Assembly (NCBI RefSeq): GCF_026210795.1
Contig: NC_089444.1
Span: 982,501 to 1,046,500 of the forward strand
Direction of reading: 5' to 3'
Source of the DNA: Rhizophagus irregularis
Taxonomy: Eukaryota; Glomeromycota; Glomeromycetes; Glomerales; Glomeraceae
Length of the DNA stretch: 64,000 nt
Both the position numbers and the translations under genes were made by a program. Each line of letters begins with the position of its first letter. Position 1 is the stretch's first letter. Below, piece by piece: positions 35,258-46,837 of the stretch. The notes under the pieces were generated by a model. It did no database searches. It saw only the letters and a list, made by a program, of their open reading frames with translations, and had not been told where the DNA came from.

Positions 35258-36611
35258 TAATAATTTAAGCCTTTTAATATAATCTATTTCTTGTTACTTT
35301 ATCGTAATATAAAAATATATATATTATATAATTATATAATGTTCTAAACCTAAATATAAAAATATTAATAAAAATATTAAAGTATTTATTTATGTTTTTT
35401 TAACGAAGTCATTTTATTTACTTTATTAGGAAATTAAGAAAAATTACAAAAAAGGAAAAAATCTACATTATATAACATTTAGTAAAGAACACGTTCGATT
35501 ATTAGGGACTTCGGTAATGTTATATAAGAACCCGCCAACAACACTTTTACTACTAAAAATAATAATAAAAATAAAACTACGAAACACTACCGTGTTACCT
35601 CCAAAATAAATCTTATTTTTTGATATTCGGTTTTTTTCAATAATTAAGTTTATTACACCGCATTTTCCAAGAAATCATAGATTTTTTTAAAATAAAACTT
35701 TTTAAAATTGAAAATACCTAACGATATTCATAGTAGGGCATCCAGGTAGTGGTTTTTTACTGTTGTTACTTGTTACATTGTCATGACTTCATGTGCCGGA
35801 CGGTGAATCATGAACTAATTATTATTTTGAGCTATATTTTTTTTATCATGTTTGTTTACGTATCATAACATTTATTTTCAAGGAATAGTATTATAGATTT
35901 AACCCTTATTAATTTTTTTAAGGCTATGATATCTTTATTTTTACTTCCTAATATTCCTTACATCTAGAGTATTTGGCTTTCAAGGCAATACCCATAAAAT
36001 TTTTTAATATTATGTGTATTTGTGAGTATAACAGGATTTTTTTAATTTATAATAATCATTTATCGTCAAATTTTATAGAACAGAGAAAATTACTATTGAA
36101 TGATGTAACACTAACGCCGATGCATCTATCACAATCCAAAGCGAAATAATTCAATTATAATGATTTTGTACATCTATATATTAAGTTTTATTTGCGAAAA
36201 TATTCAATTTATACCCAATTTTATTGGAGAAAGTTCTGATAAATATGCTTTTTAAAATTTTTTAAAAATTAAACTTTTATTTTTCTAACATTTTATGTAA
36301 AAATTGACTACCTAATTATTGACGGTTATATACTAATTTTCGCCCCTAGTTCCATTGATTCTGGCAATGTCTTCTGCCGTTATAATATGGAATCCGAGCT
36401 AATTTCACATCGGATCCAATGGGACTACTTAATTATCATGTTTAATGCAGATCAGTGCATCGGAAAAATATAGCTCGAAAAAATTTTTTTTTTTTATTGA
36501 AACTTCTACTTTTGGTTAAAATATTCCTTATTCATGACATGCATAGTACAAATAAAATTTAAAAGAAAATAATTTTTTTTTCCAGTAAAATAAATCTTTA
36601 AAATAAACCAA
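35258..36611. other. Intergenic, no gene seen
   Basis: AT-rich spacer between the Medusa-like gene and the Sel1-kinase pseudogene. No supported exon on either strand. Confidence 0.45.
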
Positions 36612-38752
36612 ATGGAAACTACTAATACAACAGATACAGTAAGCAGCAAAATTGTTTATATTACAATAAACCTTTTACTAAGGAATTATGGTATAAAATA
36701 TGTATTAATTCTTTAGAAAAATTAGCAGAAAATAGTGATAATGAAGAAGCAATGTTTAATTTAGCTAATAGATATTATAATGGAGAAGAAACAGAAAAGA
36801 ATTTAGAAAAAGCCTTTCATTGGTATCAAAAATCAGCAGAAAATGGTAAAGAAAATGCAATGTTTAATTTAGCCATATATTATGAAAATGGAGAAGGAAC
36901 GGAAAAGGATTTAGAAAAAGCCTTTCATTGGTATCAAAAAGCAGCAGAAAATGGTCATATTAATGCAATGAATTATTTGTCTATATGTTATCACAATGGA
37001 GAAGGAATAGAAAAGGATTTAGAAAAAGCCATTTATTGGTATCAAGAAGCAGCTGAAAATGGTAATATATGTGCGATGAATTATTTAGCTGAAATTTATA
37101 AAGATGGAAAAGTAACGAAAAGAATTTTAATAAAACCCTTTATTTGGTACCAAAAAGCAATTGAAACTGCAGAAAATAATTCTAAAACTAATAATGAGAC
37201 TTGTATTTATCATGATTTAAGTGGAAAGACAAAACTAATTAAGCTAATGAAAAGATTTATAATTGAATTAGAAGAAGAGAATTATAATGAATGTTATGAA
37301 TGCCATATGAAAAGAAGACCTTCAAAAAAGAATCAACAAATATGTATAATTTGTTAAGCAAAATTATTATATAAACAAAGTGGAAATGAAATTATTGACG
37401 AATTCATCAAATTTACACAAATTAATTTTATTCAAGAATCTAGCAGAATGAAATTTATTTCTTATGATCGATTTAAAAACATAGAATTTATTAAAGCAGG
37501 AGGATTTAGTAAAATTTATAAAGCTACATGGATTGATGGTCCACATAGTTGGAATGAAGAAAAAGAAGATTTTGAATATGAAGAACCTAATATAATAGTT
37601 GCTTTAAAACAACTTAATAACTCTGAAAATATTTCATTTGAAGAGTTAAAAGAGGTAAGCAAATTATTTTATTTTGATTTTAACAATAATCTATTTTTTT
37701 TAATATAATAAGAAAAACTTACATTAATTTTATAATTTCAGCTTTTAATGATTTATAATGCTGATATAAATAATAATTTCTTTAATTCTTCACTTTATTT
37801 AAATGAATATTATGGAATCACTCAAAATCCCGATACTAAAGATTTTATTATAATTATGAAATATTATAAATTTGATTTGAGAAATTATATAACAAAAAGT
37901 AAAGACTTTTATAATATTGAATGGAATAAAAAATTAAAAATACTCAGAAATATTGCCGAAGGACTTAAACATCTTCATAATCAAGGTATTATTCATCGAG
38001 ATTTGCATAGTGGAAATATTCTTTGTGAAAATGAAGATGATGTAGTAATAAGTGATTTAGGAATTAGTAAATCAGCAATGGGATCCACAAATTAGAGTTT
38101 CGATCCGTAGCGGTTTTATCCGGTTTTTATCCGGATACCGGCTCGGCTAATTTAGGCTGGGACCACCAAAATTAATAAAAATATATGGAATAATATTATT
38201 TTAATTCTGGCCGAAATTATAGTCCACTCAAAGCCGAAATTTGTAACCTTTTTTAATCATAATCCCACGTTAAAATATTTAAGGTTTTATCCGGATCGAA
38301 ACACTACCACAAATGATAATGAAAGTGTATATGGTATTATTCTATATATGGCTCCAGAGATCTTACAAAGAAAAGAATATACTATATTTTCAGATATTTA
38401 CAGTTTTGGTATGATCATGTGGGAACTTATGACAGGTAGATTACCATTTGAGGATCAAACTATAGATGTTGGACTTATGAGTAAAATATGTCATGATGGT
38501 CTTCTCCCTCCAATAACAACTAATGCACCTAAGGATTATATTGAACTGATGCAAGAATGCTGGAATTCTGATCTAATTAAAAGACCAGAAGCTGCTAATA
38601 TAAGTAAAAAGTTATGTAATATATTAAATGAAGAAGTTAGTAATCCAACAGAAATTATAAAATCGACAGATATTGCTCCTATAGATAATCTAAAAAGTAA
38701 ACAATCGAGCAATGAACCATTTACAATAAGTTCAAAAAAACTAGGTAATTAA
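36612..38752 (+). pseudogene. Sel1-repeat protein kinase, disrupted by frameshift, stop and a MITE
   Basis: ATG at 36612 reads METTNTTDT, then the frame is lost near 36650-36665. The main frame gives four 36-residue Sel1 repeats (AMFNLANRYYNGEE, HWYQKAAENG and so on; 36750-37190), then CYECH-x-CIIC, a zinc-binding pair. A TAA at 37355-37357 interrupts the same frame, which resumes with SGNEIIDEFIKFTQ and the kinase domain: FIKAGGFSKIYKA, VALKQL, donor at 37654, acceptor before 37742, IIHRDLHSGNIL and SDLGISK. A 214-bp hAT MITE (38093-38306) then cuts the activation segment; beyond it YMAPEILQ, SDIYSFGMIMWELMTGRLPF and the rest to TAA at 38752 continue in the same frame. Catalytic residues remain, so the decay is recent. 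Confidence 0.85.
38093..38306. mobile_element. hAT-type MITE (family 1) inserted in the kinase activation segment
   Basis: 214 bp flanked by perfect 8-bp copies of CCACAAAT (38085-38092 and 38307-38314). Ends TAGAGTTTCGATCCG and, on the other strand, TAGTGTTTCGATCCG form inverted repeats of the TA-R-N-G type usual in hAT elements. Removing the element and one duplication copy joins GGATCCACAAAT to GATAATGAA in frame. The first three bases of the element are an in-frame TAG. No coding capacity. Confidence 0.92.
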
Positions 38753-39194
38753 CCTGATTTACTAATTAAAATCGTTTTTTTATACCATTAAATTCAGTAC
38801 TTTTTGTTTAATTATTTAGAGCTACTTGAATTTATTACTTTTTAGGATATTGCTATAAAACGAAAGCAAATGAATTTGAAATTGATATTTAAAAGGTAAA
38901 TTTTGAATTAGTAGACTTATTATTTATTTATTTCATTTATTTACCTCCCCCGTATCAAAAAATAATAAAATTTTTTATATTTTTCTTTAAATTCATTGAA
39001 TTTTTACGTATTGTTGAATTTTTATATAACGTATTGTATATCTTAAATAAATGTAAATGTATTTATTAAATATATATATAACACTATATTCTGTTATAAA
39101 ATTACCTATTATACTATTATAATAATTATTTAAAATGCAAAACCATGATTACTAAAAAGTATTTGTTTAAAAATCACGAGAAGGCAGTAAAAGA
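38753..39194. other. 3' flank of the Sel1-kinase pseudogene
   Basis: Possible last-exon remnants lie at about 38820-38845, after a TTTAG acceptor and in phase with a GTAATT donor at 38743; the evidence is too weak to extend the gene. Otherwise AT-rich. Confidence 0.35.
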
Positions 39195-39202
39195 CTTTCT
39201 TA

Positions 39203-39426
39203 TAGTGCTTCGATCCGGATGAAAACTTGAATATTTTCATGTGACGATTATGGCTGAGAAAGATTATGAATTTCAGATTTAAACAGACTATAATTTAAAC
39301 CAACATTAAAGTATTATTATCCCAAAAATTTATACTAATTCTGGCCAAACTCATAGTGCCAGCGAAATTTAATGAAATTCAATCTGGATGAGAATCCGGA
39401 TAAAACCGCTACGGATCGAAGCACTA
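39203..39426. mobile_element. hAT-type MITE (family 1), second copy
   Basis: 224 bp between perfect 8-bp duplications CTTTCTTA (39195-39202 and 39427-39434). Ends TAGTGCTTCGATCCGGAT and, on the other strand, TAGTGCTTCGATCCGTAGCG. The interior aligns with the reverse complement of the 38093 copy (for example GACTATAATTT and TTCTGGCCAAACTC against TTTCGGCCAGAATT), so the two are family members in opposite orientation about 1.1 kb apart. Confidence 0.93.
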
Positions 39427-39434
39427 CTTTCTTA

Positions 39435-40598
39435 TACCTATATATGTTTAAAATGGTATTATACCAAATGCATTTATTTTATTTAGGATGAAAGTTTTCA
39501 GATGAACAATTCGAATATTTCATCTCGAGAAATTCAAATTAAGACAGTACCTTATTAATTGAAGGCTAATGAAATGAAACGAAATTACGCACCTATTCGT
39601 AAATATAAAAAAGTCTTTCATCTAAATATAATTTATATAGTAAAATTAATTTTTTTATGAAATAAACGCAAATGATACCATTTTATAGTTGTATAATTGA
39701 ATTACTGATCAATTCGTTATAATCTTTTTCCTTAATGTTATAATTTAACATACTTGTTTCAATTTCTCATAATAATATTGGATCATTTTATTCCGGAAGA
39801 ACTGCAAATTTCAAATAAATGTTTTAATGGATTTGAGAAAAATCAATATTAAAAAATTTATTTACTTCAAAAACTTATTTTTACAATCGAGAATTATATT
39901 TAAACATATCAAAGTATAAATACGCCGCGCACCATTAATTTTTAAATTTTATTTATGAAAATTAATCCATTAAATAAAAGAAAAGGTGAGGTGATCGACT
40001 GATCGTTGAATTACATCACATGACTTTACATAATGTGCATATAAAATTTGAAAAAAAGGGGTTTTCTTTTCTTTCAGAAAGGTTATGCTTTTCATTTCAG
40101 AAAGGTTATGTCTTCATTTCTTTCAGAATATTATCTTCTCTCATGTTTTTCACCATAGTGGTGAGTTTGTGTTACTGATAGCGGTTAGTATAACACTATA
40201 ATTATATTTTGTATGATGTAATGCTTGATTGAAAAGTTCGTCGATTATACAAAAAATTGAGCGTAATAATAATCAGTTTATTTTATTTACCGGATAGTAA
40301 AGCGTCAGAACTATATAATGGAAGGGGTCTTGTTGGGTAATGGACATTTGCGCGCATGCTTCTGATAGTGATCTTAGTGTATAAAGTGGCACGGAAGCGT
40401 AAAATTCGTCAATTACAAAAAATTGGGCGCAGATAGTAAGACGTCAGAATTATATGATGGAAGGGTCTACATACGGAATAAAGTATATTTTTTTCGTGTG
40501 CGGAAAAGTATTTTCACTATAACTTAAATACTATAAAATAGTTTAAACAAATAATTCCATCAACATATTCTTTACAATATTCCGACACTAATAGTGAG
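39435..40598. other. Intergenic, upstream of the second kinase pseudogene
   Basis: No gene seen. Around 40060-40140 the phrase TTCAGAAAGGTTATG is repeated, and 40290-40330 and 40430-40470 share TAGTAAGACGTCAGAATTATAT-like text (first copy AAGCGTCAGAACTATATAATGG), a short direct duplication of about 40 bp. Confidence 0.4.
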
Positions 40599-42261
40599 AT
40601 GATCGAGTGCGAAAAAAACTGTAACTTATGCGGAAATTTGAAGATAAGTTCGAAATATAATATCAAACTTACGCTATGTTCTTCTTGCTATTTAATAACT
40701 TCCGGATGGGTAGAATTAGCGTTGACTAAAGTTCATATTCCAATTCTTTATTTACCATGGTGGGATGCTTCTGATCTATGTATCGTATGTGATAAAGTGT
40801 TAGAATTTAAACCCGAACGTCAAAGTTGGTGTTTACATTGTTATATAAATTACACAGGATGTAGATATCGTTTAACAACAAATATTATTTCGGGATTACA
40901 AATCAATCTCAGTGAAGGAATGTAAAAGAATAACATACATAACTTTTGATACGTCAAGTATTAATAGTGGAAACATATACATAGAAGAATTTCTTATTTC
41001 CACAAGATTAAATATTATTAATAACGATCAGGTTATTAATTACATAAATAATATTTGCAGATTGTAATCCGTTGGATAAGTATAATAATATTAAATATGA
41101 ACTTAAGAATGCTTTATCAAAACCAATAATGGAATGGATATCATATTCTCAAATTCCAAATTGCTTAAAAATATGATGATTTTTTAAGAATTAGAGAAAA
41201 AAAAAAACCGTGGCTATAAAAAGGTTTTTAAACTCACAAAATATACCCAAATATTTTTTAGATGAGGTAAACTAAGTTTTTCATTTATTTCTTCGCTCCG
41301 ATAATATTGCATATTTTTATTGACCTAATTATATATATACATTTTTTTTAGCTAAAATCACTTTACCAATGTTACAATAAATTTGATCGTGTAATTAGAT
41401 ATTACGGTATTACAAGAGATCCTAGAACGAAAGAATATATGTTAATAATGGGATATGCGTCAGGTGGTGATTTACATGGTTATTTACAAAAAAATCTTAA
41501 GGATGTAGCTTTATATCTTATGGCAAATTTCAGCCGGGTAAGATATAATATATAGTAAATATGGTAATTATTATTCTAGTATAGTTAAAAATTAATTGAT
41601 TTTTTTTTTTTTTAGACTTCATACTATTCATGAGAATAATTTTATACATCGAGATTGTCATAGCGGAAATATATTGTTAGAAACTGAATCATTTGAAATA
41701 ATGAAATATACGAAGTAATAGCCTACATCGCACCAGAAGTATTCCAGGGTCTCGCATTTCGAAGAAATCTGATATATATAGTATGGGTATGATTATGTGG
41801 GAACTTACGACGGGATGTAAGCCTTTGATAATATCGAGCATGATACGGAACATGTCTATAGAATTATTGATGGAGAAAGACCTCAAGTTACAGATGATAC
41901 TCCTGTTTGTTATGTTAATCTAATGAAAAGATGTTGGAATTCTGATCCTTCAGAAAGACCTTCTGCAAAAGAAATTCTTGAAACTACTTATGCGTGGACA
42001 TTTTCACAAGATTGTGAAATTTCAATCAAGCTGAAGTAAAAAGATTAAAATCAATAGAATTAAAGAAGCTTGGTCTGAATATACAAGTAGATCATTGAAC
42101 CCCTTTATTTCATCGTCTCTGATAAGTCTACAAGGTGCGTATTATGTATGTACTACTTGTATCTTCTAAAAGCATGAAATCTTCAATAATAAATAAAAGA
42201 ATTATTTTTTTATTTAGAATATATCTCGAAAGAATACGAGTATGACATAAATATTATTTAG
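40599..42261 (+). pseudogene. Protein kinase pseudogene with N-terminal cysteine pairs
   Basis: The first exon (40599-40925) encodes CNLCG, CSSCY, CIVCD and CLHCY pairs, a zinc-ribbon-like head seen before kinases of this fungal type, then stops. Downstream pieces are SKPIMEWISYSQIP (about 41115-41160), the kinase lead-in without its glycine loop, RYYGITRDPRTKEYMLIMGY and GGDLHGYL (41395-41485), then after a T-rich acceptor LHTIHENNFIHRDCHSGNILL (41617-41682). The DLG motif is missing; YIAPEVFQG, SDIYSMGMIMWELTTG and CWNSDPSERPSAKEI follow with frame changes near 41700, 41750 and 41820. A last exon ending EYISKEYEYDINII (TAG at 42259-42261) matches the usual tail of such kinases. HRD is present but the gene cannot make a kinase. 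Confidence 0.78.
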
Positions 42262-43109
42262 TTTAAGGAAGTATCGGACCAAAATTCCGATATTTCCATA
42301 ATAATAAAACTCTTTTTTTGACTATATTTTTGAAGTAAAAAAAAAAGAAAATATTCAAATAAAAATTTTCAAAATCCAATAAACAAATTCAATTTTGATA
42401 AATGGAAAGATGTAACTTCATACCTCCATATTGATATGAATATAATAAAAGTTTCTTTTTACCAAAAGTTAAATTCAAATTAATGATTTGATGATTTTCC
42501 TTTGTTGAAATCAGTATAATCTTAATATTTTCAACAATATATTCTGAGCACGCATTCATTTGAAAACCTATCATTGCTAGATTATATCCATTACATAACA
42601 TATTTTTTGATAAGTAAAAGTGAGATTAATAAGAAAAAGCTGACGGAGATCAAGGTTCGCCCTACGGTCAACTATGTTGTCATTAAAAATTAGAATATGC
42701 AATTAAGAAATACGTAACAGACAGTGTGTATATATTTCGAATAATAATTGAAGGGTTGTATTACATACTGTATATGTTAAAACATATAGTTGGGAAACTT
42801 CACTTCCGTGCAAATAATTTAAAATTAGGAGAAAGTGTGATTAATGAAGCGCTAATTTTATAATACCGGTCAAAATTACGAAATAAATCATGTGATAAAT
42901 AAATTGGGCTGGTATTACTAATTTTGCCCGAATTACTGATTCGATATACTGTAATTAAAATTAATAACTAAAATAATGCTGACTCTTAAGTCGGTTGTAA
43001 CGGCAGACGAGCGACCCGCTATAATTCTACATGAAGTTAAAAGGATTCATATTACTAGTTTTGAAAATTAGGAATCGATTGATGTGATAAATGTGACTCA
43101 CGATCGATA
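42262..43109. other. Intergenic, no gene seen
   Basis: AT-rich; a minus-strand frame at 42601-42389 has no recognisable domain. Words such as AATACCGGTCAAAATTACG near 42863 may be old repeat fragments. Confidence 0.4.
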
Positions 43110-43565
43110 AACCCCTATAAATATTAGTAATGACTCATGAGGATTTTCAATATTAAACTTTTTTTTACATTTTTTTTTACATTTTTTTTCTTTTTTTAAA
43201 AAAAATTGATTTTTTTTTATCAAGATCAGATTTTTTTTTATCAAGATTCAAGATTTTATTTCCTTTATGAAACAAATCTTGTAACTGATTAATGAGATGA
43301 TATTTTAGGAGAAATGATTCTGTAGTGATTACGCAATTTATAAATAAAAAAGTTTTTTAATTTGATGGTAGTTTGGTAGTTTAATAAAAAAAACCGCTTC
43401 CAGATCTAATACATTAGAAAATTAGGATATACCCCTATAAATATTAGTAATGACTAATGACTCATGAATATTAAACTTTTTTTTTTTAAAAAAAAAGAGA
43501 TTTTTTTTTATCAAGATTCAAGATTTTATGTGTCATTATTTCCTTTATGAAACAATATAGTAAAA
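43110..43565. repeat. Direct duplication of an AT-rich segment
   Basis: Blocks ACCCCTATAAATATTAGTAA, TGACTCATGA, AATATTAAACTTTTTTTT, TTTTTTATCAAGATTCAAGA and TTTCCTTTATGAAACAA occur in the same order at about 43120-43275 and 43432-43555. The unit is roughly 130-160 bp with a spacer of about 150 bp. Confidence 0.8.
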
Positions 43566-44209
43566 TATATAAAAAAATCTTGATCTTGTAATTTTGATTA
43601 TCAAATCATGATGTGTCATGTAAACTATAACATCGAAGTTCCCATATCATCTACTGTGTAAAAGGTTTTTTAAAAAGTATAAATATACCCAAACTCCCTC
43701 AAATTTCTCAATACTTCATTTTTCATTTTTCATTTTTTTATCAAAAACTTCAAATATTTATATTCATATAACAAACTCATGAACTCACGAAACTCAGAGA
43801 AATTAAACTCGTACTTTATGGAAAAATATATTTAATATGAAATTTTTCCTTTTACGAACTTTCTCTTCGATAAGTAACTTGTCAAATGAAACCAATAAAC
43901 AAAAATATCTTTTACCAGATAGGTTCTTAAGGTCTACTTTTGTTTTTTGATATTAGAAAAAAATACATTTTATTATTTTATGGAAAAATATATTCAATAT
44001 TTTTATTTTTTTTATTTCCAGGCAAGACTTGGTTGGCAATGAAATAACACAAAACAATACAAATCAATACTCAAACTCAACATTTAAGGTTTATGTTACA
44101 AAGGTTGAAAATAAAGAATATAATCTTGAATTTTCTACCGAAAATGAAAGAATGTAATATGGTATGGATTGTATTTACGAATTAAGATTTACAGTAGATC
44201 AATATTAAG
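43566..44209. other. Possible decayed small gene, uncertain
   Basis: An ATG at 43780 gives MNSRNSEKLNSYFMEKYI, and after a TTTCCAG acceptor near 44021 a segment reads STFKVYVTKVENKEYNLEF before a stop at about 44155. The pieces look like protein-coding sequence, but I know no matching family and cannot join them securely. Confidence 0.3.
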
Positions 44210-44945
44210 GTAAGCATGCGCTCCCTGCTTGCATAGTTTTAATGATACAGGCTTACAGATAAAAAAAGTTGAAAGGGAGTATATATGAGAAACTGGCTTT
44301 CCTGGAGGAGGGTTAGCCTATGCACCTGGCTCGTATGCATGGTGTCATATTGTTAGTGGTATCAAAGGACCATTACAGTAGGGGTTTAAAAAAAAAGTGA
44401 CAAAAAATAAAAGAAAAAAATATATAAAAAAAAGTGAAAAAAAAATGAAGATGAAAAATAAAAAAAAAAATAGAAAATAAAGAAAACAAATATAAAAGAA
44501 AAAAGAAAAAAGGTGAAAAAAATTGAAAATAAAAAAAATGAAAAGAAATGAAAAGAAATGAAAAAAAAGAAAAAAATTAAAAAAAAACAAAAAAAAAAAT
44601 CTTTATTGTGCAAGTTCTAGGGTGTCCACTTGAGTAGTATGATACCATCACCTTTCTGGAGACTTTTTTTTTACGCGTATGGTGGTGGTTGATTTTTTCT
44701 TCCACCTGGTACCAGCCATACTAACGACTTTTTTTTCTTTTTGTTTATAGATTCCATTTATTGTACTTGTAATTAAAGAAGAATAGTTGAAATTCATGGT
44801 AGACCATAATCTATTTATAAGGTAAGCATGCGCTCCCTGTTTAGCATAGTTTTTAATGATAACCTGGCTTGTATGCATGGTGTCATGTATCATCAGTGGT
44901 ATCCCAAAGGACATTTACAGTAGGGGTTAGATCGAACAATTTATG
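44210..44945. repeat. Two direct copies of a CATGCGCTCCCTG segment separated by A-rich DNA
   Basis: AAGGTAAGCATGCGCTCCCT, GCATAGTTTTAATGAT, TATGCATGGTGTCAT and ATTTACAGTAGGGGTT occur in order at 44210-44390 and 44818-44938. The left copy has about 70 bp more between GATA and the TATGCATGG part. On the minus strand the right copy encodes part of an open stretch (44914-44648: IPLMIHDTMHTSQVIIKNYA) that looks like old coding sequence of unknown type. Between the copies 44395-44600 is almost pure A with G/T interruptions. Confidence 0.65.
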
Positions 44946-46837
44946 GGTAAAGTCCTAAATAAGGTCACCTGAGAAACCGAACTAAATAGATTACCTACAA
45001 TCTTTCCTACAAAAGAGAAAGTCAAAGTGTTAGCGGCAAGGTTAATCTTACTTCCTCTCCAAACTCTGATCAAAAGACATGTGAGTTTTAAAATTTGTAA
45101 CTGAATTTCACGTTTTTTGGTTGGCAAAATAAACGAAATCATTTGGGATCCATCTCGTTCTTTATTAATCTTCTGGGCTTGACCTTATGAATCTGATGTT
45201 GAATCACTCTGAAAACTCGTTGAATATTTCGGTAACGTTCACCGTCAGTTTGCCCTTACAGATGGATGTTGCGTCTTAAATAAAATATTTAATACTCAGC
45301 TCATTTATTATATTTTAAAATTAAATTTATTTTGCATGAGTGAAATGAGTTATGTCATTTAATCACTTGTCACATAAGTCATTTTGAAATTAAATGACAA
45401 ATGACAGCCATTTGAAGAAATTATATCTTATAACCTATCTTGACATTTTGCGTAACTTAAAAGATTTTCTATTCCAGTTGTTGTGTATCACTGTAAATAT
45501 TCTAGTTAACCTAATGCTGTGAGGGATGCATGCCGTTTATTTCCGATATTTCTTATGAGACTGAATTACACCGTACCTTTTATTACTACTGTAGGAATAT
45601 TTTTATTGCTTCATTACAATGAATCTATGATCATTTAATATTTTTAAGTTCACGAGTAACGTGATTGATTGAAACGTACAATAATATAAACCAACAACAA
45701 TCAATATTTATAAAAAAAATTTACGTTAAATCGTTTATTTCGTTTATTCCGTTTTATTTATTTAAGAGGAAAAAAAAAATGGGTTCAACATCCCCTAAAA
45801 ATATGAAATCTTCTACCGCCAGTACATGTTTGTTTATATTTTACCCTAATTATAAAACTATAAATTTGATGAGTAATAAAAAATGAAAAATGGAAAAAAA
45901 GTTAGTAATAAGGTTAATAATGTCTTTATCTAATTTCAACGATCCCAAGTCTCCAGACCACTCTATATTGTGTAACTTACCTATGATAACAATATAAGAA
46001 ATAAATATTCTATATTCTACTCACAAACATTATTGATCGGGAGTTTATTTATTGTACGGAATATTCCATTTTTTTTAAAAAAAATAAAATATTGATTGTT
46101 GTGAGTACGAAAATAGAATCATCGAAATTTATTGGATAAGAATTTGTCTACTATATCACATTTAATTATTTGTTCAACGTTCATTATACAATGGTAAAAT
46201 TTTTTTTTTTTGGAAATTTCGAAAAACCATTTGGTGTTACGTTAAGACTGTACCAAAAAAAAAATAAAAATAAAAATAAATAAATAAATAAAAAATAAAA
46301 AATTTTGAACAATCATTCATATACATTTGCAAGACTAATTAGCAATCAATTTATTTGTTATTTTCATTATTCGTTCCGTGTATAAAAATTATTAATTTTG
46401 TCAAATTTATTTCCGGACAAGTCTACGCATTTTTTGTATGGAACTATAGTAATTAGTTATTTAATATAATAATGTTTGCAATATTATAGTTAACCATGAT
46501 AAAAGAATTTTTTTTTTTTTTTCGCGCAATTTGTATTATATTAATGTAATTTCTTTTTTTATCTTTTATGGCTAAAGACTAGTTTGCAATTTAAAAATAA
46601 TTTTAAAATGAACAATTTGCTCAATTACGACCCAATTTATTTACATAATATTATTTACAAATAATTGATAATTAGTGTTTGAATAAAAATTTCATGAAAA
46701 AACTAACAAGGCTAGTGAATACAAATAATTATAAAAAAACGAAACAAAATTTAAAAAATTTTGACTTGATAATTTAATAAGGAGATAATCGGAAATATAT
46801 AAATAGTAGCTCAATTAATTATTTTTTGGTCATGCTA
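44946..46837. other. Intergenic, no secure gene
   Basis: AT-rich. A frame at 45665-45886 has no recognisable domain; it could contain a short peptide from the ATG at 45779 but nothing supports translation. A-run and AAATA repeats occur at 46252-46300. Confidence 0.35.

Noticed and set aside
44345-44613. Phe/Leu-rich minus-strand frames
   Set aside because: Low-complexity translation of an A-rich tract; no start context or domain.
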